Positions 1 through 8,253 of a stretch of 64,000 nt of DNA are shown piece by piece. The position numbers and the translations under genes were made by a program. The notes under the pieces were generated by a model. That model made no database searches. It saw only the letters and a list, made by a program, of their open reading frames with translations, and was not told the origin of the DNA. The number at the start of each line of letters is the position of its first letter. Position 1 is the first letter of the stretch. The stretch is from a bacterium (GTDB lineage: Bacteria > Desulfobacterota > Desulfocorpusculales > Desulfocorpusculum): positions 1 through 64,000 of the forward strand of contig JBBFLE010000004.1 in NCBI GenBank assembly GCA_037481695.1, read 5' to 3'.

Positions 1-22
1 GCACACTAACTTCGATCTTCAT
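1..22 (-). CDS. Start of an unidentified gene (cut by window edge)
   Basis: Only seven codons are visible (MKIEVSV). The reading rests on the ATG at 22-20 and a strong Shine-Dalgarno stretch, AAGGAAGGAG, ending 8 nt before it. It would be the next gene downstream of the polysaccharide cluster on the same strand. Nothing can be said about its function. A ~230-bp gap separates it from the cluster, so it may have its own promoter. Confidence 0.4.
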
Positions 23-83
23 AGGCGCTTCTCCTTCCTTCGAGGTGTTTTTGGGTCACCCCCTCTTTAAAGGAAAAGCGCCT
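23..83 (-). promoter_or_regulatory. Inverted repeat covering the start site of the edge gene
   Basis: AAGCGCCT (30-23 on the minus strand), lying exactly between the Shine-Dalgarno and the ATG of the edge gene, is a perfect 8-base complement of AGGCGCTT at 83-76. In the mRNA the two arms would pair and close off the translation start; GGTG/CACC can add an inner stem. This is seen in sequence; a regulatory role is inference. Confidence 0.3.
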
Positions 84-253
84 TTTTTTCTAGCACTTAA
101 AATTTTACACAAAACTTTTTACACCACCATGAGAACCGAATGGAACGGGACCGTGAGCAAGAGCAGTAGTAACCCCCATTGGAGGAGGGGCATCAACCCG
201 GCTTGTTTTTAGCATATATGTTTGGGCCAGGTAAGGCACTGGGAGCCCTGACG

Positions 254-563
254 TCACTCATTGGTTTCCGTCCGATCGGCGGACAACCCGGGACACTTCA
301 ACCAACTTCTCTTCCGCCGATTACGAGGCGGAACTCGCTTGGACACAAGCTTCTCCATCTCACGCAACTCTTGTTCTAATCGCTCATCCCAGGATTGTAA
401 GTGTTGCCAAGCCCACTCTCTTGCATTTGCACCAAGCTTTTCTCGCAACGGTTGGTTCTCAAGTATAGGAACACGTCGGCAGCACCGTGTTGCATCACCT
501 CCACCGGACCGAACATGACCGGCAATGCCAAGTCCTCGGGCACGTTTCAGCAAGGTAGTAGGG
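254..563 (-). pseudogene. Glycosyltransferase C-terminal remnant
   Basis: The open frame contains a stretch typical of GT4 glycosyltransferase C-termini (ENQPLREKLGANAREWAW, then SWDERLEQELREMEKLV). It has no start of its own and lacks both the donor-binding and acceptor domains. The preceding residues are rich in Arg/Cys and do not fit the family, suggesting decay. It lies just 3' of the intact glycosyltransferase, in the same orientation. It is most simply the tail of a lost second glycosyltransferase. Confidence 0.5.
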
Positions 564-566
564 TCA

Positions 567-1865
567 TTAATAATCTGCAAGGTTGCTTCCTGTGACTTCG
601 TCCAGTAGATGCGCAAACTTTCGTGCCATCTCCCGATGGCTGTATTTTTGAACAGCCTCCCACTGCCCCTTATATCTGACTTCTCCCTCCAGCTTATACT
701 CTTGGTACCACGACCTGAGCAAAGCCTTTAGATAATCGAGCGATTCAACATGAACACCAGTCCCTGTTTCTTTAAGAAGTTGTGCAACCACACCACCTGG
801 ACCCCCTAAAGCAAGGATAGGTCTTTTTGCTGCTAAGTACTCAAAGATCTTCCCTGTATAAACGCCCTTCTCTCTAGAATCGTCCCAGTTGAGAAGCAAG
901 AGCACCTGGGACTCGCGCTGCTTGGACAAGGCGACATCCCGCGGCACTTTATAGTGCAAACTAACTATTTCCCCTAGTTGGTAATGCCTGACCTGCCGCT
1001 CAAGCCAATAGGGCGTTTCTCCACAGAAGCGAATCCTGATATTCAGGGGATCGATAGTGCCGTCAGCGATCAGCTCGTGGACAGCTTGAAAAAGAAGAGC
1101 AGGATCTCGCTTCCCTTCATAGAGTGCTCCGGTATACGTGATGGTGAACTCCTTGGTCAAGGGAACTGAAGCAACTTCATCTGGATCAAAGCCGTTTGTG
1201 ATAGCCAATACTTGCTTGTTTCGATGCAGAGATTTTAATTCTTCAGCTAAAGGCTCTGAAACCGTCACCAACGCATCGGCTAGTTCAAGTGTCTTCAACT
1301 CAAGCCGCCTCTCAAACAGCCGCCTTACTAGCCCATGTGGGTAATAATGGTTTTGGGTCCAGAGGTCCCGGAGGTCAGCAACCCACGGAATTCCATGCCT
1401 TCTCTTCAGCTCTCTAGCGATGAGGTGACAGGTAGCAGGCCCGGAACTGCTAAGGAGCGCATCGAACCGCTCCCTTTTCAACAGATCGTGCCCTGCGCTT
1501 ACGGCAAACGGACACCAACCCTTCTGCTCGTCGGGGTAAGCGATAATTGCTTTAGCAAGGCTGACCACTCTACTTGTAAAGGAAGCCCTGCCTTCGCGGA
1601 GAGCACGAGGAATCCCGATTTGCTGTTGGAATCCCTTGCCTGGTGCCAAGCCCAGCTTTCTTTTCCAACGAGCTGAGGCATCCCCGGGATAAAGTGTCTG
1701 GACAACGTTAAAGCGAGGCTCCGGCTCTCCTGGCAAGGCCGCTGTGAGTACAACTGGCTCCCAGCCGTACTGCGGCAGGTATTTGGCCAGCCCTCTCAAC
1801 CTAATCGACGCCACGCCGGGACGTGGAGGAAAGTAGTAGGTGATTATTAATACTCGTTTACCCAT
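567..1865 (-). CDS. Glycosyltransferase, GT4-like, for surface polysaccharide
   Basis: 432 aa. The N-terminus (VLIITYYFPPRPGVASIRL) is the usual opening of WbuB/WcaI-like GT4 enzymes, with the Rossmann strand followed by PP-G. The C-terminal half has the donor-site region with KIFEYLAAKRPILALGG, the conserved helix that contacts the nucleotide. It should transfer a sugar from an NDP donor to a lipid-linked glycan on the cytoplasmic face. It follows the flippase gene by 15 bp and is probably co-transcribed. Donor and acceptor cannot be read from sequence. Confidence 0.85.
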   Translation of the reverse strand: MGKRVLIITYYFPPRPGVASIRLRGLAKYLPQYGWEPVVLTAALPGEPEPRFNVVQTLYPGDASARWKRKLGLAPGKGFQQQIGIPRALREGRASFTSRVVSLAKAIIAYPDEQKGWCPFAVSAGHDLLKRERFDALLSSSGPATCHLIARELKRRHGIPWVADLRDLWTQNHYYPHGLVRRLFERRLELKTLELADALVTVSEPLAEELKSLHRNKQVLAITNGFDPDEVASVPLTKEFTITYTGALYEGKRDPALLFQAVHELIADGTIDPLNIRIRFCGETPYWLERQVRHYQLGEIVSLHYKVPRDVALSKQRESQVLLLLNWDDSREKGVYTGKIFEYLAAKRPILALGGPGGVVAQLLKETGTGVHVESLDYLKALLRSWYQEYKLEGEVRYKGQWEAVQKYSHREMARKFAHLLDEVTGSNLADY

Positions 1866-1880
1866 AATCCTGCTACCTCC

Positions 1881-3221
1881 TCACAACACTGCCCTCGCTT
1901 TAGCCCAGGCCCACCGGCAGAGAGCTTTGCTTGTCTGCCAGTACAGAGCCCAATCGCCCCGCTGGGGGAAAATGACCTTGATCCACCGGTTGCCGGAGAG
2001 TTGGCAGTAGAAGAAGAGTGCGCCGAGGAAAGAGACCGTATATGAGACCGTCGAGGCCCAGGCCGCACCCGTGATCCCGTAGCGTGGAATCCACAAAAGA
2101 TTCAAAACTACATTGCTGGCCACAGCGGCTATTCCGGTGTAAATGTTTAGGCGCGGAAATCCACGCCCAGCGATGTCGTTCGCCAGCACCCTCCAAGCGC
2201 TAAGCGTCACCACCCCGACCAGCAACGCCTGCAACGCGCCGACTGCCGGCAAAAAAGCCTCGGAATAAAGCAGGAGCACGATCCAGCGACTGAGAAGCAC
2301 CAGTGCCAGGGCTCCAAGCGCCGTCGTCCAGAGGAGCGTGCGGGCCACCAGGGGAGTGAACTCCTTGCGCCTTTGCTCATCGGTCTCCGCCGCCACCCGG
2401 GGGAAGAGAACCGTGCTGGCTGCGTGGGAGATCATCCAGAGCTTCTCGGCCAGCCCAACTCCCACGGCATAAAGCCCCACCGCGGCCGGCCCTAAGAAAC
2501 CGTTGACGAGGAACATATCCACACGATAGTTGAGAAACCCCAGGATGTTCGAAAGGTGCGCCTGAACGCCGTATGTAGTTGTCTGCTTTATGTAAGCGAT
2601 ATTGGGTTTGAGGTCAATCCCCCCGGCAACCGTTTTAGCTAGGCGGAACACCAAGGCATCAACCACCAACCAAGTGATCAGCCCGGCGAGTATGGCTCCG
2701 GTCACTTCGGCCTTCAGTCCCAGCAGGGCAAGCCCGATGAACCCAAGAAAAAGCATTGAATGGGCGATCTGGACGTAGTTGAACTCTTTGATGCGCTGGG
2801 CCCCAAGCAACATATAATTGACATACGAGAAGAACATCTCTATGGGCACGAAAGCCAGAGCCAAGAGAAGATAGCCAGGGGAAACGCCGGGGAAGACAAT
2901 CTCCCGGAAGAAAAGGATCACAATCAGCCCGGCGAGGACTCCAATGGCACCGACGCCCAGGCTAAGCAGGACGTTATTCCCCAGGACCTCCTGGCGTCGG
3001 AAATCACCACGGGCAACATAGTAGACGGTAGCAGGGCCGATCCCCAAATTGCCAAAGGTTACGATAAGAGAGGGCAGAAGCATGGCGAGAGCATAGACTC
3101 CCCTGCCCTCCGGGCCCAGAACCCTGGCTAGAATGACGGAGGTTACGAGTCCAATAAGGAGGTTTACGACACCGCTAATAAACGTAACCGTTGTTCCCCT
3201 AATGAATTTACCGGCGCTCAT
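1881..3221 (-). CDS. Wzx-type polysaccharide flippase
   Basis: 446 aa, almost entirely hydrophobic with about 12-14 predicted membrane spans, and basic N-terminal RGTTVTFISG typical of the MATE/MOP superfamily. Such proteins flip undecaprenyl-linked oligosaccharides across the inner membrane. The ATG shares one base with the stop of the preceding glycosyltransferase remnant, so the original operon was translationally coupled. Neighbouring glycosyltransferase and nucleotide-sugar genes support O-antigen or capsule export rather than drug efflux. Confidence 0.85.
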   Translation of the reverse strand: MSAGKFIRGTTVTFISGVVNLLIGLVTSVILARVLGPEGRGVYALAMLLPSLIVTFGNLGIGPATVYYVARGDFRRQEVLGNNVLLSLGVGAIGVLAGLIVILFFREIVFPGVSPGYLLLALAFVPIEMFFSYVNYMLLGAQRIKEFNYVQIAHSMLFLGFIGLALLGLKAEVTGAILAGLITWLVVDALVFRLAKTVAGGIDLKPNIAYIKQTTTYGVQAHLSNILGFLNYRVDMFLVNGFLGPAAVGLYAVGVGLAEKLWMISHAASTVLFPRVAAETDEQRRKEFTPLVARTLLWTTALGALALVLLSRWIVLLLYSEAFLPAVGALQALLVGVVTLSAWRVLANDIAGRGFPRLNIYTGIAAVASNVVLNLLWIPRYGITGAAWASTVSYTVSFLGALFFYCQLSGNRWIKVIFPQRGDWALYWQTSKALCRWAWAKARAVL

Positions 3222-3372
3222 TACCCTATCCTCAAAACAGCTCTATAAAGCCGGCCCAATTCTCTCCCCACCGCTTGGTACCTGTAGCGAGCCTGGGCAT
3301 GCCTGGCGATGCTCGTGGGCACTCAGAATATTTGCTACAACCCGTGAAAGAGGTTCCTTAGCGAACTGGCTC
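3221..3372 (-). pseudogene. Second glycosyltransferase C-terminal remnant
   Basis: One frame reads ARHAQARYRYQAVGREL then GRLYRAVLRIG and stops, a standard GT4 C-terminal helix, but it is out of frame with the upstream piece (MSQFAKEPLSRVVANILSA) that begins at the stop of the methyltransferase gene. Both ends still overlap the neighbouring genes by a few bases, as in an intact operon, so the body of the gene appears to have been deleted and the rest frameshifted. The family assignment from such a short tail is tentative. Confidence 0.5.
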
Positions 3373-4186
3373 ATGGTTGCTCCACCAGATCTTTTCTGAC
3401 ATATAGGGCGAGTAACCATCGGTGGCGCCATTGTGGGCGCCAAATGGCTTTTGCAAACGGCTTAAACAACCTTAGCGCATAAGGTAGCAGGCCATCCGAC
3501 TTTGCAGTAGCAACAGATAATTGACCCTCAGTCGACTGGTGACCACATTGAGGGCATACAGCCGTACTGGGGGGAGGGGCATTTCTCCATAGGCGATAAG
3601 CTGCGTATAAGAACCGATTATATTGGGGCCGCGGCTCTAAGGGGCCCAGCTCCTTAAGTTCGGACAGCGCAAAATGTTCAAACAGAGTTTTCAACTTCGC
3701 TGAATCGAAGCTTCGCACATGGCGGTGTGGATTGTACCAACAGCGGCACGCAGGGCAGATAACGAGGTAGTAATCTAAATCCTCGTTGTTAGGGACCGAA
3801 ATTATAATATACTTCTTGCTTACTCGCTGAAGCTCAGACAGAGCTTTCTCAAAGGTTTCATAAGGAAGATGTTCAAGAACTTCCAAACACGTAACTAGAT
3901 CGAAACTCGCCGGTTCGAAGGGTAGCGCGGCAATGTCACCATGGACCGCTTTGGTCTTGACGTATTTCAGCGCTTCCTGACTGAAATCTAAGCCCACAGC
4001 TTGGTATATACTCGGCAACGAGTTCAGAAAAGCGCCATTCCCACAACCTACATCAAGAACGGTTCGAACATCTGAGGAAATGAGTTCGATCGTGCTGGTG
4101 ATCCTTTCTCGCTCTATCGGTATGGTTAGAAAATCCCTCTCCCATATCTGTGCCTGCTCATAATACTTCCGTTCATAGCTTGCCAT
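3371..4186 (-). CDS. Class I SAM-dependent methyltransferase
   Basis: 271 aa. Motif I (VLDVGCGNGAFL) near residue 60 binds SAM; the post-motif LVTCLEVLEHLPYE is typical of the Methyltransf_11/UbiE-like fold. A central CPACRCWYNPH and a later CPQC suggest a zinc-binding or structural Cys segment, which is seen in some polysaccharide-cluster methyltransferases. It sits 5 bp after wbpI and likely methylates a sugar or terminates the glycan chain; the exact substrate is unknown. Confidence 0.75.
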   Translation of the reverse strand: MASYERKYYEQAQIWERDFLTIPIERERITSTIELISSDVRTVLDVGCGNGAFLNSLPSIYQAVGLDFSQEALKYVKTKAVHGDIAALPFEPASFDLVTCLEVLEHLPYETFEKALSELQRVSKKYIIISVPNNEDLDYYLVICPACRCWYNPHRHVRSFDSAKLKTLFEHFALSELKELGPLEPRPQYNRFLYAAYRLWRNAPPPSTAVCPQCGHQSTEGQLSVATAKSDGLLPYALRLFKPFAKAIWRPQWRHRWLLALYVRKDLVEQP

Positions 4187-4191
4187 AAGAA

Positions 4192-5277
4192 CTACCTTCC
4201 GCTCACTAAGTTCACAATCCTCTCCGCCGCCCGGCCGTCGCCAAAGGGCCAGACCGATTCTACCCCCGGCCGGGCCTCCAAGACCGCCCGGAGAATCCGT
4301 TCCGGATCACAGCCTGCGAGGACGTTCCAGCCTGCCTCCACCGTCTCCACCCACTCGGTCTCCTCCCGGAGGGTCACGCAGGGGACGCGGAAGAAGAAGG
4401 CCTCCTTCTGCACGCCGCCGGAGTCGGTGACGATCACCCGCGCCTTCTTTTCCAGGAGGACCATATCCAGATACGAGACCGGATCCATTATCCGGATAGA
4501 GTTAGGAGCGATCCCCAGCCTTTGCATCTCCTTTTCCGTGCGGGGATGCAGGGGCAGAATAACGGGCAACCCTTCACAAGCAACTCCTTCCAGCCCCGAA
4601 AGGATGGCGCGTAACCGCTCCGGGTCATCGGTGTTCTCTGCCCGATGGACGGTGGCTAGCGCGTAACCTTCCTTCTCCAGGCCCAATTCCTCCAGAATCC
4701 GCGACTTCCTCTCCGCCAGTTCGGCATATTGTAGGACGGCATCGTACATCACGTCGCCCACCCAATGCACGCCCTGTGCAATCCCTTCCCGCCTCAGGTT
4801 TTCCACCGCCCTTTCGGTTGGGCAGAAGAGGAGGTCGCAGAGGTGGTCGGTGAGCACCCGGTTGATCTCCTCGGGCATCCTGCGGTTAAAGGAGCGTAGC
4901 CCGGCCTCCACGTGAGCCACCGGGATATGCAGTTTCGCCGCTGCCAGAGCCCCGGCCAGCGTGCTGTTGGTATCGCCATAGACAATCACTCTATCGGGCT
5001 TTTCCCGCAAAAGGACCTGCTCGATTCGCCGGAGCATCTCGCCGGTCTGAGCGCCGTGGGGTCCGGAACCCACGCCCAGGTCCTCGTCCGGCGCTTTCAG
5101 ACCCAGTTCCTCAAAGAACACACCGGACATCTCATAGTCGTAATGCTGGCCGGAATGGAGCAGAACCTCCTGGATACGATCTCCATCAGCCTCTTTATTA
5201 TAAAGGTCGATTGCCTTTAAAATTGGCGCCAGTTTTATAAACTGGGGCCGAGCACCCACGATGTTAATGAGCTTCAC
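4192..5277 (-). CDS. wbpI: UDP-N-acetylglucosamine 2-epimerase family (WbpI-like)
   Basis: 361 aa, GTG start overlapping the stop of the aminotransferase remnant (GTGA). Family marks: IVGARPQFIK, HVEAGLRSFNRRMPEEINR with the catalytic Glu residues, VHRAEN with catalytic His, and DSGGVQKEA. The non-hydrolysing epimerases include WecB (UDP-GlcNAc) and WbpI (UDP-2,3-diacetamido-glucuronate). The WbpB- and WbpD-like neighbours favour WbpI, giving UDP-ManNAc3NAcA. Between the two specificities the sequence alone is not decisive. Confidence 0.85.
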   Translation of the reverse strand: MKLINIVGARPQFIKLAPILKAIDLYNKEADGDRIQEVLLHSGQHYDYEMSGVFFEELGLKAPDEDLGVGSGPHGAQTGEMLRRIEQVLLREKPDRVIVYGDTNSTLAGALAAAKLHIPVAHVEAGLRSFNRRMPEEINRVLTDHLCDLLFCPTERAVENLRREGIAQGVHWVGDVMYDAVLQYAELAERKSRILEELGLEKEGYALATVHRAENTDDPERLRAILSGLEGVACEGLPVILPLHPRTEKEMQRLGIAPNSIRIMDPVSYLDMVLLEKKARVIVTDSGGVQKEAFFFRVPCVTLREETEWVETVEAGWNVLAGCDPERILRAVLEARPGVESVWPFGDGRAAERIVNLVSGR

Positions 5278-5494
5278 CGCTTTCCCCCCTCGCTCATCTC
5301 AAAGAATCGCTTGATCTCGCCGGCTACGGAACTCTGCTGCTCTTCGGTAAATTCAGGAAACATAGGTAGCAAAAAACCGCACGATTTCCCCGTTCTTCTT
5401 CCGCCATCTCTCCAGGTTTATAACCAAGAAAACCAAAGCGCGGCTGAATAGGAGCACCCTGAGCCTTAAGGTTCGCTAAAGTCACATATTTCAT
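5274..5494 (-). pseudogene. DegT-family aminotransferase (WbpE-like), internally deleted
   Basis: An ATG 6 nt after the acetyltransferase stop opens MKYVTLANLKAQ, which resembles a DegT N-terminus. It joins directly to QPRFGFLGYKPG, the C-terminal signature of these PLP enzymes, then shifts frame into LPMFPEFTEEQ, the family's last helix. About 300 residues including the PLP-lysine region are missing. The stop overlaps the next gene's GTG. In related pathways this position holds WbpE, which transaminates the 3-keto sugar made by WbpB. Confidence 0.7.
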
Positions 5495-5499
5495 TGAGA

Positions 5500-6117
5500 T
5501 CATAGACTCTTTAAGGGTTTATCTTCAGGCCAATCAAGACATCTCAAAACACCCGGCTTAATTTCTTGGTAGCGCCAATGACTTTCCGGACAGAGATAGA
5601 TACCATGACTATCCGGATTAACAAGTCGATGCCCATGTCTGCTCACCCAGCCTTTTTGCTTGGCAGGAACCCCCATCATAAGGGCGTAATCGGGAACATC
5701 AGAAATAACAACAGACCCAGCCGCAATAAACGCATACATTCCTATTGTAATACCGCACACGATAGTTGCATTAGCGCCTATAGAGACCCCCCTTTTCACA
5801 AGAGTTTTTTGAAAAATGTGATGTCTAATAATTTCTGCTCGGGGATTTGATACATTGGTAAATACACATGAAGGCCCACAAAAAACATAATCATCTAGAG
5901 TCACGCCTTCATAAACTGAAACATTATTTTGAATTTTGCAAAAATTGCCTATTGTCACGTTTTTTCCAATGTTCACATTTTGACCAATCACACAAAAGTT
6001 ACCAATTCTGGCTCCGCTTTGGATATGGCTAAAATACCATATCCGTGTTCCTTCTCCTATTTCTACTCCTTCATCGATGAAGCTGCTTGGATGAACAAAA
6101 TATTTATTTTGGCTCAT
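5500..6117 (-). CDS. wbpD: UDP-amino-sugar N-acetyltransferase (WbpD/WlbB-like)
   Basis: 205 aa left-handed beta-helix protein: repeated hexapeptides ([24 protein letters not shown]), then [17 protein letters not shown], a hallmark of the WbpD/WlbB group, and [13 protein letters not shown]. It acetylates the 3-amino group of UDP-GlcNAc3NA from acetyl-CoA in the cytoplasm. The active-site Asn in the FTNVxNPRAE loop is present. It stands next to WbpB and the WbpE remnant in canonical order. Confidence 0.85.
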   Translation of the reverse strand: MSQNKYFVHPSSFIDEGVEIGEGTRIWYFSHIQSGARIGNFCVIGQNVNIGKNVTIGNFCKIQNNVSVYEGVTLDDYVFCGPSCVFTNVSNPRAEIIRHHIFQKTLVKRGVSIGANATIVCGITIGMYAFIAAGSVVISDVPDYALMMGVPAKQKGWVSRHGHRLVNPDSHGIYLCPESHWRYQEIKPGVLRCLDWPEDKPLKSL

Positions 6118-6149
6118 ATTTGTCCTTTTTAAGGTCGCTCATTCATTAT

Positions 6150-7109
6150 TCAGACTTCGCCTAAAAGTTTAACGGCCTTGGGATGAACGTCGCCAGCTCT
6201 CGGCCTTATTTCTCCCTTTCTAATGTTATAAACTATATTTGTAGCATCCCTATTGTCATCGAGACGAAACCCGTTTCCCTTTAAGACCTCTTCATAAATT
6301 CTGGTGTGGAGGTCCAGGAAACCATCGGTAAAATCAAACGGCTCGCCATTGATCTCTATCCAGCGATAGGATCTTTTACGATTTGATAGAGTTTCTTGCG
6401 GCAAATCTTCAAATCTCAACGATAAAAACCATCTGACTCGAGCTTTTTTTAGCTCAAGATAACCGGCAGCAACGTTGGGTCGCCTCAAATGAACAATATT
6501 TTTCAAAGGCGGGCCAAAAATCCAGCTCAGCATATCAAAGAAATGAACTCCTATATTGGTTGCGATTCCGCCCGATTTATCTTCTATCCCCTTCCAGGAA
6601 TAAAAATACCAGCGACCACGAGCTGTTACATAGGTCAGGTCAATATCATAAAGTGAATCAGTCTTGTTCTGCTCTATTTGTTCCTTCAATTTCAATATTT
6701 CCGGGTGCAATCGAAGTTGAAGAACTGTATATATCTTATGGCCATATTCTTCCTCAGCGTCTTTTAGAGCATCTATGTTCCAAGGGTTAAGAACCAAAGG
6801 TTTCTCACAGATAGCATCAGCTCCAATACGGAGAGCGAACCGGCAGTGTGCGTCGTGAAGGTAATTGGGGGAGCAGATGCTTACGTAATGTACCGCTCTT
6901 TCCGGCTCTTTGCGACGTAGCCTTTCCAAATGCCTATCAAATCGCTCAAACTCGGTGAAAAAATCCGCGTCCGGGAAAAATGAATCGATAATCCCGACAG
7001 AATCGCTCTTATCGAGCGCCGCCACCAATTGATTATTTGTGTCCTTGATGGCTTTAAGGTGACGAGGGGCTATGTAGCCGGCAACCCCGATGATGGCAAA
7101 ATTTTTCAT
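6150..7109 (-). CDS. wbpB: UDP-N-acetylglucosaminuronate 3-dehydrogenase (WbpB/WlbA-like)
   Basis: About 319 aa, Gfo/Idh/MocA fold. IIGVAGYIAPRHLKAIKD is the WbpB/WlbA N-terminus. The DSFFPDADFFTEFERFDRHL and SICSPNYLHDAH segments and the catalytic EKP (CEKPLVLNPWN) are characteristic. It oxidises C3 of UDP-GlcNAcA using NAD. I chose the ATG at 7109 because GAGAGGA lies 6 nt upstream; an ATG five codons earlier is possible. The UDP-GlcNAc 6-dehydrogenase (WbpA) that should feed it is not in this window. Confidence 0.85.
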   Translation of the reverse strand: MKNFAIIGVAGYIAPRHLKAIKDTNNQLVAALDKSDSVGIIDSFFPDADFFTEFERFDRHLERLRRKEPERAVHYVSICSPNYLHDAHCRFALRIGADAICEKPLVLNPWNIDALKDAEEEYGHKIYTVLQLRLHPEILKLKEQIEQNKTDSLYDIDLTYVTARGRWYFYSWKGIEDKSGGIATNIGVHFFDMLSWIFGPPLKNIVHLRRPNVAAGYLELKKARVRWFLSLRFEDLPQETLSNRKRSYRWIEINGEPFDFTDGFLDLHTRIYEEVLKGNGFRLDDNRDATNIVYNIRKGEIRPRAGDVHPKAVKLLGEV

Positions 7110-7171
7110 TTTCGTCCTCTCCAATGCATCTCTTTTGAGTGAACATAATTGTAAAAGAAGTGACGATTCGA

Positions 7172-8170
7172 TTAGTTTAATCTAAATGTGGGTAAAAGCT
7201 CCTGAATGGCCGCCACTAAGTCTTGTCTATTCGGATTGTTAAGACTCTTTTCAATCGAAAGATCGATTTTCTTTAAGAGCCATCTTTCGTCTTTGCCATT
7301 GAGGCCATTATTGGTCATGTGAGACCTGGCTGTAAATATTTTGGGATGTTCCGTTGGTTCCGAGCCTTCTTCCGCTTCTAATAGTTCTTCAAACAGCTTT
7401 TCCCCGGGCCTTATGCCCGTAAACTCTATTTTGATATCCATGTCCGGTTCAAATCCGCTCAATCTGATCATTTCTCTCGCCAGGTCAATGATTTTTATCG
7501 GCTCTCCCATATCAAGAATGAACACTTCTCCACCTTCTCCGTTGGCGGCAGCCTGCAAGACCAAAAGGACAGCCTCTGAGACAACCATGAAATACCTTTT
7601 CATCTCCGGGTGTGTCACAGCCACAGGTCCCCCCCCCCCCCTTTTGATCTGTTCTTCAAAAAGAGGAATGACACTGCCCCGGCTTCCCAGGACATTACCA
7701 AATCGCACCGAAATAAACCTCGTGCTGTTCATTTTATTCAAAACCTTGAGCAGTTCCTCACTGACTCTTTTGGTGGCGCCCATGATGCTCGTCGGGTTGA
7801 TAGCCTTATCAGTGGAGATGTTTATGAATCTCTCCGTTCCATATTGAATGGCCAGCTCAGCTAGATTCTTAGTGCCGAGAACGTTTGTTTTAATAGCTTC
7901 ATCAGGGGAATCTTCAATGATTGGCACATGTTTATAAGCCGCAGAATGCACGATGACTTCAGGCCTGCAGGTTCTAAATATGTGCTCAAGCTTCTTCTTA
8001 TCTCTTATATCTGCGATAACTGGAAGAACATCGCAAGGTGCTTTCGGCAATTTATTCTTTAGGTTAAAAAGATCTGTTTCATCGATGTCGAGGGCTATGA
8101 CTTTTCTCGGTTGAAATTGAAGGATGGTTTTGACCACTTCACTTCCGATGGACCCTCCTGCTCCCGTCAC
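7172..8170 (-). CDS. CapD/WbpM-type nucleotide-sugar dehydratase, catalytic half
   Basis: 332 aa SDR domain: TGAGGSIGSE nucleotide-binding loop, STDKAINPTSIMGATKR with the catalytic region, and GIRPGEKLFEEL. It would convert UDP-GlcNAc to a 4-keto-6-deoxy sugar. The frame stays open upstream to about 8335 and reads the linker expected between membrane and SDR domains (RILPGILDLIDGRV), so this is the back half of one ~620-aa protein and its N-terminal half is now in another frame. The GTG at 8170 lies inside the nucleotide-binding strand and is unlikely to be a natural start. Confidence 0.85.
   Translation of the reverse strand: MTGAGGSIGSEVVKTILQFQPRKVIALDIDETDLFNLKNKLPKAPCDVLPVIADIRDKKKLEHIFRTCRPEVIVHSAAYKHVPIIEDSPDEAIKTNVLGTKNLAELAIQYGTERFINISTDKAINPTSIMGATKRVSEELLKVLNKMNSTRFISVRFGNVLGSRGSVIPLFEEQIKRGGGGPVAVTHPEMKRYFMVVSEAVLLVLQAAANGEGGEVFILDMGEPIKIIDLAREMIRLSGFEPDMDIKIEFTGIRPGEKLFEELLEAEEGSEPTEHPKIFTARSHMTNNGLNGKDERWLLKKIDLSIEKSLNNPNRQDLVAAIQELLPTFRLN
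7629..7641 (-). repeat. G13 homopolymer inside the CapD-like coding sequence
   Basis: Thirteen consecutive C on the plus strand (G on the coding strand). It encodes KRGGGGPVAV where relatives normally have KGGPV, so the tract is about two codons longer than the protein needs. In the assembled sequence it is in frame. Slipped-strand change by one base would truncate the dehydratase. Long G tracts in surface-glycan genes are a classic phase-variation device; its use here is inference. Confidence 0.85.
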
Positions 8171-8253
8171 GAGAATGCATCTTCCGTTAAGAAACCGACT
8201 TATCTTCTTAAAATCAGTTGATACAGGCTCTCTCGACAGAAGATCTTCAATCC

